DNA of 6,586 nt from Planctomycetaceae bacterium (GCA_947453125.1 CANGGC010000154.1:1-6586), one strand, 5' to 3'. Positions 1-6,018 are shown, counted from the first letter of the stretch. The notes: generated by a model from the letters alone, not told the origin. A program made the numbers and translations.

Positions 1-1820
1 CGGACGCGGTCGAGCGATGCCACTCCGCCAACTTCGGCGATGGCGGCATCGGCCGCCTCGAGAAGCATGAATTGGAGCGGATTGGCTGCGGCGATCTGCT
101 TCGGCGGCACCTTGTGCCGACGCCAGTCGTAGACAAACCCCTCGACGAAGCCCCCCACGCCGGCGACGGTGTGCCAGCTCCGGGGAGCCGTCGGATCAAG
201 GGCCCGGGCGACATCAAAGCGCGACGCCGGCACCGGGCCGATCGCCGTCTCCCCTCGGAGGACGAGGGACCGGAAGGCGTCGACCGACAGGGCCCCGGGG
301 AGCACGCTGCCGATGCCGACGATCGCCACCGCTTCATCGTCAGCCGTGCCTTTCGGCGCCGCCGGCGGCAATGCGGCAGCCGGTCGGCCGGGGAGATGCT
401 CGGCGAGGGCCAGATGGACGTTGAGACCCCCGATCCCGAAGGCGTTCACCGCAGCCCGGCGGGCTTCGCCATCGGCCCGCTTCGGCCACGGGATCGACTG
501 GCTGGGAACGACGAACGGGCCCCGCTCCCAGTCGAAGTCCTCGTTGTATTCGCTGCAGGTCGAGCCGGGGGGGATGAGGCCATGCTCCATGGCAAGCACG
601 ACCTTGACCAGGCTCGCCATGCCGGCCGTTTCGAGCGTGTGGCCGATGTTCGCCTTCACGCTGCCGATCGGGATCTTTCTCCCGGCCGGGACGTTGGCCG
701 AGACGAGCGCCGACAGCGCGCCGAGTTCAGTTGCATCGCCGACCTGGGTGCTCGTGGCGTGGGCTTCGATGTAGTCGAGGCGGCCGATCTCGCTCTTGTC
801 GGGGTAGGCCCGCTCGACGGCGAGCTTCTGCCCCTCCTGTCGCGGCGCCCACAGGCTCTTTCCCTTGCCGTCACTGGCCACGCCGATGCCACGGATGACC
901 GCCCGGATCCGATCTCCGTCGGCAATCGCCTTGGAGAGTTTCTTGACAACCAACGCCACGTATCCCTCGGCGGTCACCAGACCGTCAGCATCGCGGCCGA
1001 AGGGGCAGGAACCGGAGTTGCTGACCGACTGCGCCGCCGAGAAGAGGACAAGGCTGTCCGACTTGCAGTACGAGGCGCCACCGACGATCGCCTGATCAAT
1101 TCCCCCCTGCTGGAGCGCCCGGGCAGCGATGGCGAGGGCCTGGAGCGAGGAGGCACAGGCGGCGTCGACGACGAGGTAGGGGCCGTCGAGCTGGAGGGCT
1201 TCGCGGACGATCTTGGCGGCGCCGAGCGCACCGAGGTCGAGTTTCTCCCCTGGACGGCGGCCGGGATGGTCACGGCGGACCGCAGCGGTGACCTCTGCCG
1301 CGACCGATTCCGCCCCGGCACCGAGGAGTTCACGGGCGGCCTCGACGTCGCCGAGCCAGGCGGTCGTGCCGTCGATCCCCGTGGAATAGACGTAGTCGCC
1401 GATCCGGGTGCTCCCGCCGGTGTGGCCGACGTAGACACCGGTGCGGGGCCCGCGGGGCATGGCGAAGGGATCGAGTCCGGCATCCCGGCAGGCCAGCGAC
1501 GCCACCTCGAGGAAGATGTGATGGGCGACGTCGTAGCGATCGAGCATGTCCGCGCGGATCGGACAGACGGCCGGATCGGCCGGACGCTCACTGACGATCG
1601 CCCCCAGATCGGAATAGCTCTTGCCGACCTTGCTCTTCACGGGATCGAAGTAGAGGTCGCGCGGGAGGCGGGAGTCGGGCAGACGGCCCCAGGCGGTGCT
1701 GCCGTGCACCACGAGGTCCCAGAAGGCTTCCAGGCCATCGGCCCCCGGAAGCCTGCATGCCATGCCGACAATCGCCAGTGAATCGTGCAAAGCTCGGTCC
1801 TCGTCCTGGAGGGGCATCAT
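1..1820 (-). CDS. Type I polyketide/PUFA-like synthase, N-terminal part (KS plus start of second KS/CLF), partial
   Basis: Decarboxylative Claisen condensation enzyme of the type I PKS/secondary lipid synthase class. About 606 residues are visible; the 3' part, which should hold further domains (acyltransferase, ACP, reductases), lies beyond the left edge. Domain 1, about residues 14-460, opens with SLAIVGMACRLPG, has the nucleophile motif VVDAACASSLQ (Cys222), EAHATSTQVGD (His354) and SVKANIGHT (Lys389, His394), so it has a complete Cys-His-His set. Domain 2 opens at about residue 496 with EAVAIVGIGSVLPG and is cut before its active-site position, so active KS and chain-length-factor-like are both possible. 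The stretch of about 70 residues before Cys222 and the VVDAACASSL motif fit Pfa/Hgl-type synthases better than modular PKS; the usual DPQQRLLLE motif is degenerate (DVAHHIFLE). The ATG at 1820 is chosen because domain 1 starts 13 residues later and an in-frame stop lies at 1881-1883; an ATG at 1817 is equally possible. No clear Shine-Dalgarno is seen. Family assignment is firm; product is unknown. Confidence 0.93.
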   Translation of the reverse strand, partial: MMPLQDEDRALHDSLAIVGMACRLPGADGLEAFWDLVVHGSTAWGRLPDSRLPRDLYFDPVKSKVGKSYSDLGAIVSERPADPAVCPIRADMLDRYDVAHHIFLEVASLACRDAGLDPFAMPRGPRTGVYVGHTGGSTRIGDYVYSTGIDGTTAWLGDVEAARELLGAGAESVAAEVTAAVRRDHPGRRPGEKLDLGALGAAKIVREALQLDGPYLVVDAACASSLQALAIAARALQQGGIDQAIVGGASYCKSDSLVLFSAAQSVSNSGSCPFGRDADGLVTAEGYVALVVKKLSKAIADGDRIRAVIRGIGVASDGKGKSLWAPRQEGQKLAVERAYPDKSEIGRLDYIEAHATSTQVGDATELGALSALVSANVPAGRKIPIGSVKANIGHTLETAGMASLVKVVLAMEHGLIPPGSTCSEYNEDFDWERGPFVVPSQSIPWPKRADGEARRAAVNAFGIGGLNVHLALAEHLPGRPAAALPPAAPKGTADDEAVAIVGIGSVLPGALSVDAFRSLVLRGETAIGPVPASRFDVARALDPTAPRSWHTVAGVGGFVEGFVYDWRRHKVPPKQIAAANPLQFMLLEAADAAIAEVGGVASLDRV

Positions 1821-1880
1821 CAACGGCCCGGCGGCACCCACAGAGGGGGGACGCGGCGCGTGGTGCGTTCGGGGTGAAGG

Positions 1881-2081
1881 TCAGAAGGGGTCGATCAGGT
1901 CCGTGCGCGGATCGGGATGTTCGTCGGCCAACAACCCGTCCGTGGGATCAACACCGCCCCCGCCCGGGATCCCCGATTGCTCGGGCATCCAGCCGACCGG
2001 ACAGGCGGAATACCGCCCATCACCGGCCACGGAGGCACATCCTTTCACCAGCATTTGGCACCGCGGAAAACCAGCGACCAC
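1881..2081 (-). CDS. Possible small leader ORF (66 aa) upstream of the synthase, unknown function
   Basis: A 66-codon ORF that opens at a GTG (2081) and stops 60 bases before the synthase ATG on the same strand. GAGG lies 6 bases before the GTG, and an alternative ATG start lies at 2054 without a ribosome site. It lies downstream of the predicted minus-strand promoter, so it would be in the synthase transcript. The product has no transmembrane segment; it has a Gly-rich middle (PGGGGVDP) and an acidic end (DPRTDLIDPF). I do not recognise it. Against it being real: by my hand count about a quarter of its codons end in A or T, more than in the neighbouring genes, and ORFs overlap it on the plus strand. 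It may be untranslated leader. Confidence 0.27.
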   Translation of the reverse strand: MVAGFPRCQMLVKGCASVAGDGRYSACPVGWMPEQSGIPGGGGVDPTDGLLADEHPDPRTDLIDPF

Positions 2082-2086
2082 GGTCT

Positions 2087-2128
2087 CCCTCGCCGGTCGG
2101 CAGCCCCCTGTCGGGGGGCGGGCGAGGG
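2087..2128 (-). promoter_or_regulatory. Nested G/C-rich hairpin in the presumed synthase mRNA leader
   Basis: Perfect 8-bp arms CCCTCGCC (2087-2094) and GGCGAGGG (2121-2128) enclose a second 6-bp stem, GCCCCC (2103-2108) with GGGGGC (2114-2119). No T-run follows on either strand, so it is not a classic intrinsic terminator. In the minus-strand transcript the 3' arm contains the GAGG ribosome-binding candidate for the GTG at 2081, so folding would hide it. The structure is seen in the sequence; a regulatory role is inference. Confidence 0.5.
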
Positions 2129-2168
2129 CAGGAAAGGGCCGAAGTCCCGGAATGAACGCGTGAAAACC

Positions 2169-2196
2169 AGTATGGATTGAGGGCTTTGACTGTCAA
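2169..2196 (-). promoter_or_regulatory. Sigma70-type promoter reading toward the synthase
   Basis: On the minus strand TTGACA (2196-2191, a perfect -35 consensus) is followed after 16 bases by CATACT (2174-2169, 4 of 6 matches to TATAAT). Transcription would start near 2162, giving a leader of about 340 bases before the synthase ATG at 1820. This is the best promoter match in the divergent region. Planctomycete promoter rules are poorly known, so the assignment is by the general bacterial consensus. Confidence 0.5.
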
Positions 2197-2209
2197 GAAA
2201 ACCCGTCAA
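2186..2209. promoter_or_regulatory. TTGACTGTCAA palindrome plus a third half-site, possible operator
   Basis: TTGAC and GTCAA arms (2186-2190 and 2192-2196) form a perfect inverted repeat around one base. Another GTCAA occurs at 2205-2209, 13 bases after the second arm. The palindrome covers the -35 box of the minus-strand promoter and lies between two divergent genes, a common place for a regulator to act on both. No regulator gene is visible in the window. The palindrome is short, so chance is not excluded. Confidence 0.38.
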
Positions 2210-2264
2210 ACCGTTCCCGGCCCCGGCGCTTTTGGGCCCATTTCCGCCGCTCGCAGGCTGTGGA

Positions 2265-2270
2265 TAGAGT
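2265..2270 (+). promoter_or_regulatory. -10-like box immediately before the acyltransferase ATG (possible leaderless start)
   Basis: TAGAGT ends 6 bases before the ATG at 2277. A TANNNT box at this distance is the arrangement seen at leaderless genes in some bacteria, where the transcript begins at the start codon. It agrees with the absence of a Shine-Dalgarno sequence upstream of this ATG. No convincing -35 box is present (TTCCGC at 2242-2247 is the best, spacing 17). Confidence 0.33.
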
Positions 2271-2276
2271 GGTTTC

Positions 2277-3713
2277 ATGTCCACGCTCCGCTCGCTCACG
2301 CCGTTCGAGCAACTCCTGCTGCGGGATCAGCGACCGGGGTTTGCGATGTGTTTTTTCATCCTCTGCACGGTCGAAGGGCCGCTCGACCTGCATCGCCTCC
2401 GGGGAGCATTGGAGAGGGCGGCCGGACGCCATCCGCTCCTCTGCAGTCGCGTCCGCGACGCCTGGTGGCGCCCGTCCTGGCAGGCCCCCGACGTTCTCCC
2501 GATCTTGGAGGCCTTCCCGCTGGGCTCCCCACCGCCCGGAGTGCGCCATGGCCCGTGGCGTTCGATCGACATCCGTCGCACCAGCGGCGTTCGGATGGTG
2601 GCGATCGAACGGGCGAGTGATGCCTGGGACGTGGTACTCATGATCCAGCATGCCGCCTGCGACGGTCTGTCGGGACTCGAGTTTTTCGGGGACGTCTGGT
2701 CGGAGTATCACGGGAGTGAGCCGGCTCCGTTCCGAACCCCGGCGCGGGATGTGAGGCGACGGTCAGACTCGACCGCAGCCGTCGCTGAACCCTCCGCGGC
2801 CTCCCCCTCCACTCCGCCACCGCAAAAAGCCCCGACCGACGCCGGACCGACGACCAGCGATCTCGGCGGGGAGACGGCCCGGTTCGCCGGATTCCTGCCG
2901 GCGATGCTGGCCCGCGGCCCGGCGCTTCCCCCTTCCCTCTCACGATCCTCCGCGCCCCCCGGCGCCGGTCCGTCGCTGCCGTTCGTCACCGTCAGCTTCA
3001 CGGCGGAAGAGACCACCTCGATCAAGCAACGCGCAGCGGCCAACGGGGCCTCCCTCAACGACGTCGCCGTCGCGGCCGTGATGCGCGCCGTGGCGGCCTG
3101 GAACGAGGATGCCGGACACCCGGCCCGACAGATCCGGATCACGATGCCCGCGAGCCTCAAGTCGCCGGGGACGAGGGCTCCGGCCTGCAACGACATGGGC
3201 TATGCCTTCCTCGACCGGACGGCGGAACAGTGCCGGGCTCCCGTCGATCTCATCCGGTCCCTAGCGATCGCCAGTCGCTGGATCCAGGAGCACCGTGCCG
3301 CGGGCACGTTCCTCGACACCCTGGCAATCATCGACCGCTTTCCCCCGGCGCTCTGGCTCCTGACGCGGCTCCCTGTCCCGCTCTCCACGGCCGTCGTCAG
3401 CTTCGTCGGCAATGTGGGGCCGAGGCTGCGGGCCAACGTGCCGCGTGACGGTGGCTGCGATCTTCCCGGAGGCCTGCGGATTAGCGCCGTGAAGGGGGCT
3501 CCTCCAATCCGGCCGGGCACCAGGCTCGGCGTCGGACTGGTGATCTACGATGGCCGCCTTCACGTGACGGCGTTGGGCGACACCGGCGCGCTCGGGGAAG
3601 CGGCACCTCCACTGCTCACCGCGGCGATCCGCACAGCGATCCTCGAATGCGCCGCCTCCCTGCCGACGTCCCCTCCGCCGCCGGCCACCATCACCTCCGG
3701 CACCCCCGTCTGA
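2277..3713 (+). CDS. WS/DGAT- or condensation-like acyltransferase, 478 aa
   Basis: Likely transfers an acyl group from CoA or a carrier protein to an alcohol or similar acceptor; belongs to the CoA-dependent acyltransferase fold shared by wax ester synthase/DGAT, PapA-type and NRPS condensation enzymes. The N-terminal half carries the catalytic motif as QHAACDG (residues 124-130): His125 and Asp129-Gly130 are kept, but the first His of the usual HHxxxDG is Gln. The C-terminal half has NDMG (305-308) and GNVGP (379-383 region), the place where WS/DGAT proteins have their conserved Asn motif. A Pro/Ala/Ser/Thr-rich linker (about 157-235) joins the halves. The length is close to the 450-480 aa of WS/DGAT enzymes. 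It is divergent from the synthase gene and followed by a terminator, then the reductase gene; this context suggests esterification of the synthase product. Substrates cannot be told from sequence; a tailoring acyltransferase rather than triacylglycerol synthesis is equally possible. Confidence 0.85.
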   Translation: MSTLRSLTPFEQLLLRDQRPGFAMCFFILCTVEGPLDLHRLRGALERAAGRHPLLCSRVRDAWWRPSWQAPDVLPILEAFPLGSPPPGVRHGPWRSIDIRRTSGVRMVAIERASDAWDVVLMIQHAACDGLSGLEFFGDVWSEYHGSEPAPFRTPARDVRRRSDSTAAVAEPSAASPSTPPPQKAPTDAGPTTSDLGGETARFAGFLPAMLARGPALPPSLSRSSAPPGAGPSLPFVTVSFTAEETTSIKQRAAANGASLNDVAVAAVMRAVAAWNEDAGHPARQIRITMPASLKSPGTRAPACNDMGYAFLDRTAEQCRAPVDLIRSLAIASRWIQEHRAAGTFLDTLAIIDRFPPALWLLTRLPVPLSTAVVSFVGNVGPRLRANVPRDGGCDLPGGLRISAVKGAPPIRPGTRLGVGLVIYDGRLHVTALGDTGALGEAAPPLLTAAIRTAILECAASLPTSPPPPATITSGTPV

Positions 3714-3715
3714 CG

Positions 3716-3746
3716 GGCCGTCGGGGAGAAAGACGGTCGGATTTTT
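3716..3746 (+). terminator. Rho-independent terminator after the acyltransferase gene
   Basis: GGCCGTC (3716-3722) pairs with GACGGTC (3732-3738), giving seven pairs including one G-U, with a 9-base loop. Five T residues (3742-3746) follow three bases after the stem. It starts 2 bases after the TGA stop. A competing short palindrome CCCGTC/GACGGG spans the stop codon. Confidence 0.6.
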
Positions 3747-3762
3747 GCCAGCGCGGCGGCCA

Positions 3763-3780
3763 ACTGTCCCGCAGGACAGT
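3763..3780. repeat. Perfect 7-bp inverted repeat upstream of the reductase promoter
   Basis: ACTGTCC (3763-3769) and GGACAGT (3774-3780) flank a 4-base loop CGCA. It ends 16 bases before the candidate -35 box of the reductase gene and follows the preceding terminator by 16 bases. No T-run follows on the plus strand, so an operator or a second stem-loop backing up the terminator are both possible. Confidence 0.42.
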
Positions 3781-3796
3781 GGTTTGCGAGGGGGCA

Positions 3797-3826
3797 TTGC
3801 GACAGCCTCCGTGAAACTCCTACATT
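3797..3826 (+). promoter_or_regulatory. Candidate promoter of the reductase gene
   Basis: TTGCGA (3797-3802) and TACATT (3821-3826) are separated by 18 bases; each matches the sigma70 consensus at 4 of 6 positions. Transcription would start near 3833, just before the ATG at 3842. A separate promoter is expected here because a terminator lies between this gene and the preceding one. Confidence 0.38.
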
Positions 3827-3841
3827 CTCTGGCTTACCACC

Positions 3842-5077
3842 ATGCGAAGGGCCGCACGGGGGTTCCTCCAGTCGCAACACCGACCAGCCATGATCGACAT
3901 TCCCGCGGTGGATCGCCACCACCTGCTCGTCACTGGCGCCACGGGGCTCCTCGGCTCATACCTCGTCCGCGATCTCCTCCTCGATGGTCAACCCTTGGCC
4001 GTCGTGGTCCGGCGGAGCCGGCGGGAATCGCCCGAGGCCCGCGTCGAACGAATCGTGGCCGATTGGGAGTTCGAGCTCGGCAAACGACTCCCCCGCCCAC
4101 GGGTGCTCTCCGGCGATCTGACGATGCCACGCTGCGGGCTCTCCGATGCCGATCTCGGATGGGTCTCCCGGCACTGCTCGAGTCTCCTCCACAACGCCGC
4201 GAGCCTGAGCTTCCGGGGAAGCGACCGCGCGGCCGAACCGTGGCTCTCGAACGTCACCGGCACCGCGAACATGCTCGACGTCGTCCGCGCCGCGGACATC
4301 GAACACCTCCACCACGTCTCCACGGCCTATGTCTGCGGCCTGCGCACCGGCACCATCGCGGAGGACGACCTCGACGTCGGCCAGGATTTCGGCAACGACT
4401 ACGAGCGCAGCAAGGTCGAGGCGGAGACGATTGTCCGGGCTGCCGCAGGCCCGGCGAGCGTGACGGTCTACCGCCCCTCGATCATCGTCGGGGATTCAAA
4501 CACCGGGTTCACCTCGACCTACCACGGGCTGTTTGCCGTCCTGCGACTCGGGCACACGCTCCTCACGAAGGTCGCCCTCGGCTCGACGAGTGGTCCGGCC
4601 GTCCTCCGGCTCCTCGGGGTCGCACCGTCAAACACGAAGAACTTCGTGCCGGTCGACTGGGTGTCGGCGGTCATCGCGCACTGCGTCCAGAAGCCCGAGG
4701 CCCGCGGCCGGACGTTCCACGTCACCCATCCAGAACCGGTCTCGAACGTCGCCATCGGCAAGGTCGTTCAGGAAGCGGTCGAGCGCTATTCGAACGCCGC
4801 CTCACCGGATGATCCGGAGCTGTGCAACGAGCAGTGGTTTGCCGACAATCTCGCGGCCCAACTCGACGTCTACCGCTCTTACTTCCGCAACGACCCCACC
4901 TTCGACCGGGCCAACATCGAGGCGATCGCGGGCCACATCCCCTGCCCGTCACTCGATCATCCCCGGCTGATGCGGATGGCGAAGTTCGCCATCGATCAGG
5001 ATTTCGGTCGGATACCACGGCCTGCCCACCGCACTGCCGATGTCGTGGCGGGGAATGTCGGGTCGCCGGTCGGCTGA
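3842..5077 (+). CDS. Thioester/fatty acyl reductase-type extended SDR, 411 aa
   Basis: Predicted NAD(P)H-dependent reductase of the NAD_binding_4 (male sterility/thioester reductase) branch of extended short-chain dehydrogenases, which reduce acyl-ACP or acyl-CoA thioesters to aldehyde or alcohol. Visible: Rossmann motif TGATGLLGSYL (Gly32-x2-Gly35-x2-Gly38), LSGDLTMPRCGLS as the family's characteristic SGDL segment, LLHNAASLSF, HVSTAYVCG (Ser160/Thr161), and the catalytic NDYERSK with Tyr187 and Lys191. The C-terminal 150 residues form the substrate-binding part and hold a conserved-looking aromatic run near YRSYFRNDPTF. The length fits a stand-alone reductase; there is no ACP or adenylation domain attached, unlike HglB/HetM-type or carboxylic acid reductases. 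Start: ATG at 3842 or ATG at 3890 (residue 17); neither has a Shine-Dalgarno, and the Rossmann strand starts only 11 residues after Met17, so 3890 (395 aa) is a serious alternative. Context suggests reductive release of the chain made by the neighbouring synthase; this is inference. Confidence 0.88.
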   Translation: MRRAARGFLQSQHRPAMIDIPAVDRHHLLVTGATGLLGSYLVRDLLLDGQPLAVVVRRSRRESPEARVERIVADWEFELGKRLPRPRVLSGDLTMPRCGLSDADLGWVSRHCSSLLHNAASLSFRGSDRAAEPWLSNVTGTANMLDVVRAADIEHLHHVSTAYVCGLRTGTIAEDDLDVGQDFGNDYERSKVEAETIVRAAAGPASVTVYRPSIIVGDSNTGFTSTYHGLFAVLRLGHTLLTKVALGSTSGPAVLRLLGVAPSNTKNFVPVDWVSAVIAHCVQKPEARGRTFHVTHPEPVSNVAIGKVVQEAVERYSNAASPDDPELCNEQWFADNLAAQLDVYRSYFRNDPTFDRANIEAIAGHIPCPSLDHPRLMRMAKFAIDQDFGRIPRPAHRTADVVAGNVGSPVG

Positions 5078-5203
5078 GGCCCGGCGAGACGGTCCGCCTG
5101 TAGGCATCGTGCCGGGAACACCCCAGGTGCCGACGGCAACGGCTTCAGGGCGGCGAGTGGATCCGGCCGGCCGCATGGTCGATCAACTCCGCAGGCAGCC
5201 GTG

Positions 5204-5227
5204 CGCTGCTCCCCGACGGGGAGCGCG
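5204..5227 (+). repeat. Strong hairpin between the reductase gene and the next gene
   Basis: GCTCCCC (5208-5214) pairs perfectly with GGGGAGC (5218-5224) around GAC; CGC (5204-5206) and GCG (5225-5227) extend it past a one-base bulge. No T-run follows, so it is a poor intrinsic terminator by itself; it ends 51 bases before the ATG at 5279. The 201-base gap 5078-5278 otherwise shows no gene or clear promoter to me. Confidence 0.45.
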
Positions 5228-5261
5228 GCGGGCCATCAGGAGCGGCCCACCGCCGCGGCAG

Positions 5262-5267
5262 AAGGAG
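5262..5267 (+). promoter_or_regulatory. Ribosome-binding site AAGGAG fixing the start at 5279
   Basis: AAGGAG ends 11 bases before the ATG at 5279. It is the clearest Shine-Dalgarno sequence in the window and favours this ATG over the in-frame ATG at 5201. Confidence 0.65.
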
Positions 5268-5278
5268 CGACGAAGGCA

Positions 5279-5614
5279 ATGGCGAAGAACACGTGGCGGA
5301 TCGTAACCAGGGGTGCCGACGGTGAACTGCTGATCCGTGACTTCGATTCCCCGGAGCCGCTCCTCAAGACCCACATCCAGGTGGGAATCGACGACTGCAG
5401 CACCGACCTCGAACTCCGCGGCGCACCAGTCTTCCGTTCGCTCGTCGGGCCGATGCCCGAGGGGAGCGACGTGATCCGCTACGAAACGCCCGAGGTGTTT
5501 GAGTGCCTCACGAAGGAGTGGGCGCTCCCCAAGGCCCCGCGCCGGCGGATCCGCAAGCCGGCAGCCACAAGCGCTGCCACCCGCCCGGCCGCAGACCCGC
5601 CGGCCGCCGGATGA
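5279..5614 (+). CDS. Small protein of unknown function, 111 aa
   Basis: I do not assign a family. Residues 1-80 look like a compact alpha/beta domain with alternating hydrophobic strands (WRIVTRG, GELLIRDF) and a central HIQVGIDDCSTDLELRG segment; the last 30 residues form a basic then Ala/Pro-rich tail (PRRRIRKPAATSAATRP), probably disordered. There is no signal peptide or membrane segment, so a cytoplasmic location is likely. The start at 5279 is set by the upstream AAGGAG; an in-frame ATG at 5201 would add 26 residues of low-complexity sequence covering the hairpin and is less likely. The HIT gene follows after 38 bases on the same strand, suggesting a shared transcript. The ordered start, clear ribosome site and high third-position GC support a real gene. 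Confidence 0.8.
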   Translation: MAKNTWRIVTRGADGELLIRDFDSPEPLLKTHIQVGIDDCSTDLELRGAPVFRSLVGPMPEGSDVIRYETPEVFECLTKEWALPKAPRRRIRKPAATSAATRPAADPPAAG

Positions 5615-5641
5615 ACCGGGCGGATTCGAGCCATGCCCGCC

Positions 5642-5645
5642 GGAG
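5642..5645 (+). promoter_or_regulatory. Ribosome-binding site GGAG deciding the GTG start at 5653
   Basis: GGAG is 7 bases before GTG 5653, an optimal distance. It decides between this GTG and the upstream ATG at 5611. Confidence 0.55.
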
Positions 5646-5652
5646 TGATGCC

Positions 5653-5994
5653 GTGACCGACACGATCTTCTCGAAAATCATCGCCGGGAGCATTCCGGCC
5701 CGGATCGTCCACGACGACGACCGCTGCCTGGTGTTTCACGACGTGAACCCGCAGGCCCCCGTCCATCTCCTCATCATTCCCAAGCGGGGAATCGTGAACG
5801 TCGCCGCCCTCGCACCGGAGGATGAGTCGCTCGTCGGGCACCTCGTCGTGGTGGCCGCCGACGTGGCCAGGAATCTCGGGATCACCGACGGCTACCGGCT
5901 CGTGTTCAATTGCGGGCGGGATGGCGGCCAGTCGGTCGACCACCTCCACCTCCACCTCCTCGCCGGCCGGCCACTCACCTGGCCCCCCGGCTGA
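5653..5994 (+). CDS. HINT-type histidine triad (HIT) nucleotide-binding protein, 113 aa
   Basis: Predicted purine nucleoside phosphoramidase or nucleotide-binding hydrolase of the HINT branch. The whole domain is present: TDTIFSKIIAGSIPARIV at the N-terminus, HLLIIPKR (38-45), FNCGRDGGQSVDHLHLHLL (85-103) with the triad His97-His99-His101, where His99 matches the nucleophile position of HINT1, and the C-terminal WPPG typical of HINT proteins. The length of 113 aa is normal for the group. The start is GTG 5653 because TDTIFSKIIAG is the usual family N-terminus and GGAG lies 7 bases upstream. An ATG at 5611 overlapping the stop of the previous gene would give 127 aa with an atypical leader (MNRADSSHARRSDA). 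It follows the small unknown gene by 38 bases. Function is known for the family; the cellular substrate is not. Confidence 0.95.
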   Translation: MTDTIFSKIIAGSIPARIVHDDDRCLVFHDVNPQAPVHLLIIPKRGIVNVAALAPEDESLVGHLVVVAADVARNLGITDGYRLVFNCGRDGGQSVDHLHLHLLAGRPLTWPPG

Positions 5995-6018
5995 TCCGAC
6001 CACGCCCCCGCCGCGGCT

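Noticed and set aside
974..1591. Minus-strand ORF of 205 codons in another frame of the synthase
   Set aside because: Ser/Pro/Arg-rich shadow of the synthase reading frame with no domain.
72..1781. Plus-strand ORF of 569 codons
   Set aside because: It is antisense to the synthase KS domains, whose motifs are unmistakable on the minus strand. High GC with biased third positions removes stops from the opposite strand; the translation has no recognisable domain and is Arg/Gly/Asp-rich.
2186..2214. TTGACT as a plus-strand -35 box for the acyltransferase gene
   Set aside because: No acceptable -10 box lies 16-18 bases downstream (AACCGT at spacing 17).
3745..4812. Plus-strand ORF of 355 codons overlapping the reductase gene
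   Set aside because: Its translation is Arg/Pro/His-rich low-complexity sequence, while the overlapping frame encodes a full SDR with catalytic residues.
5080..5116. CCCGGC/GCCGGG inverted repeat after the reductase stop
   Set aside because: Only 6 bp with a 25-base loop and no T-run; expected by chance at this GC content.
5611..5652. ATG start for the HIT gene overlapping the previous stop (ATGA)
   Set aside because: Adds 14 residues not seen in the family, and the GTG at 5653 has a well-spaced GGAG and the standard N-terminus.
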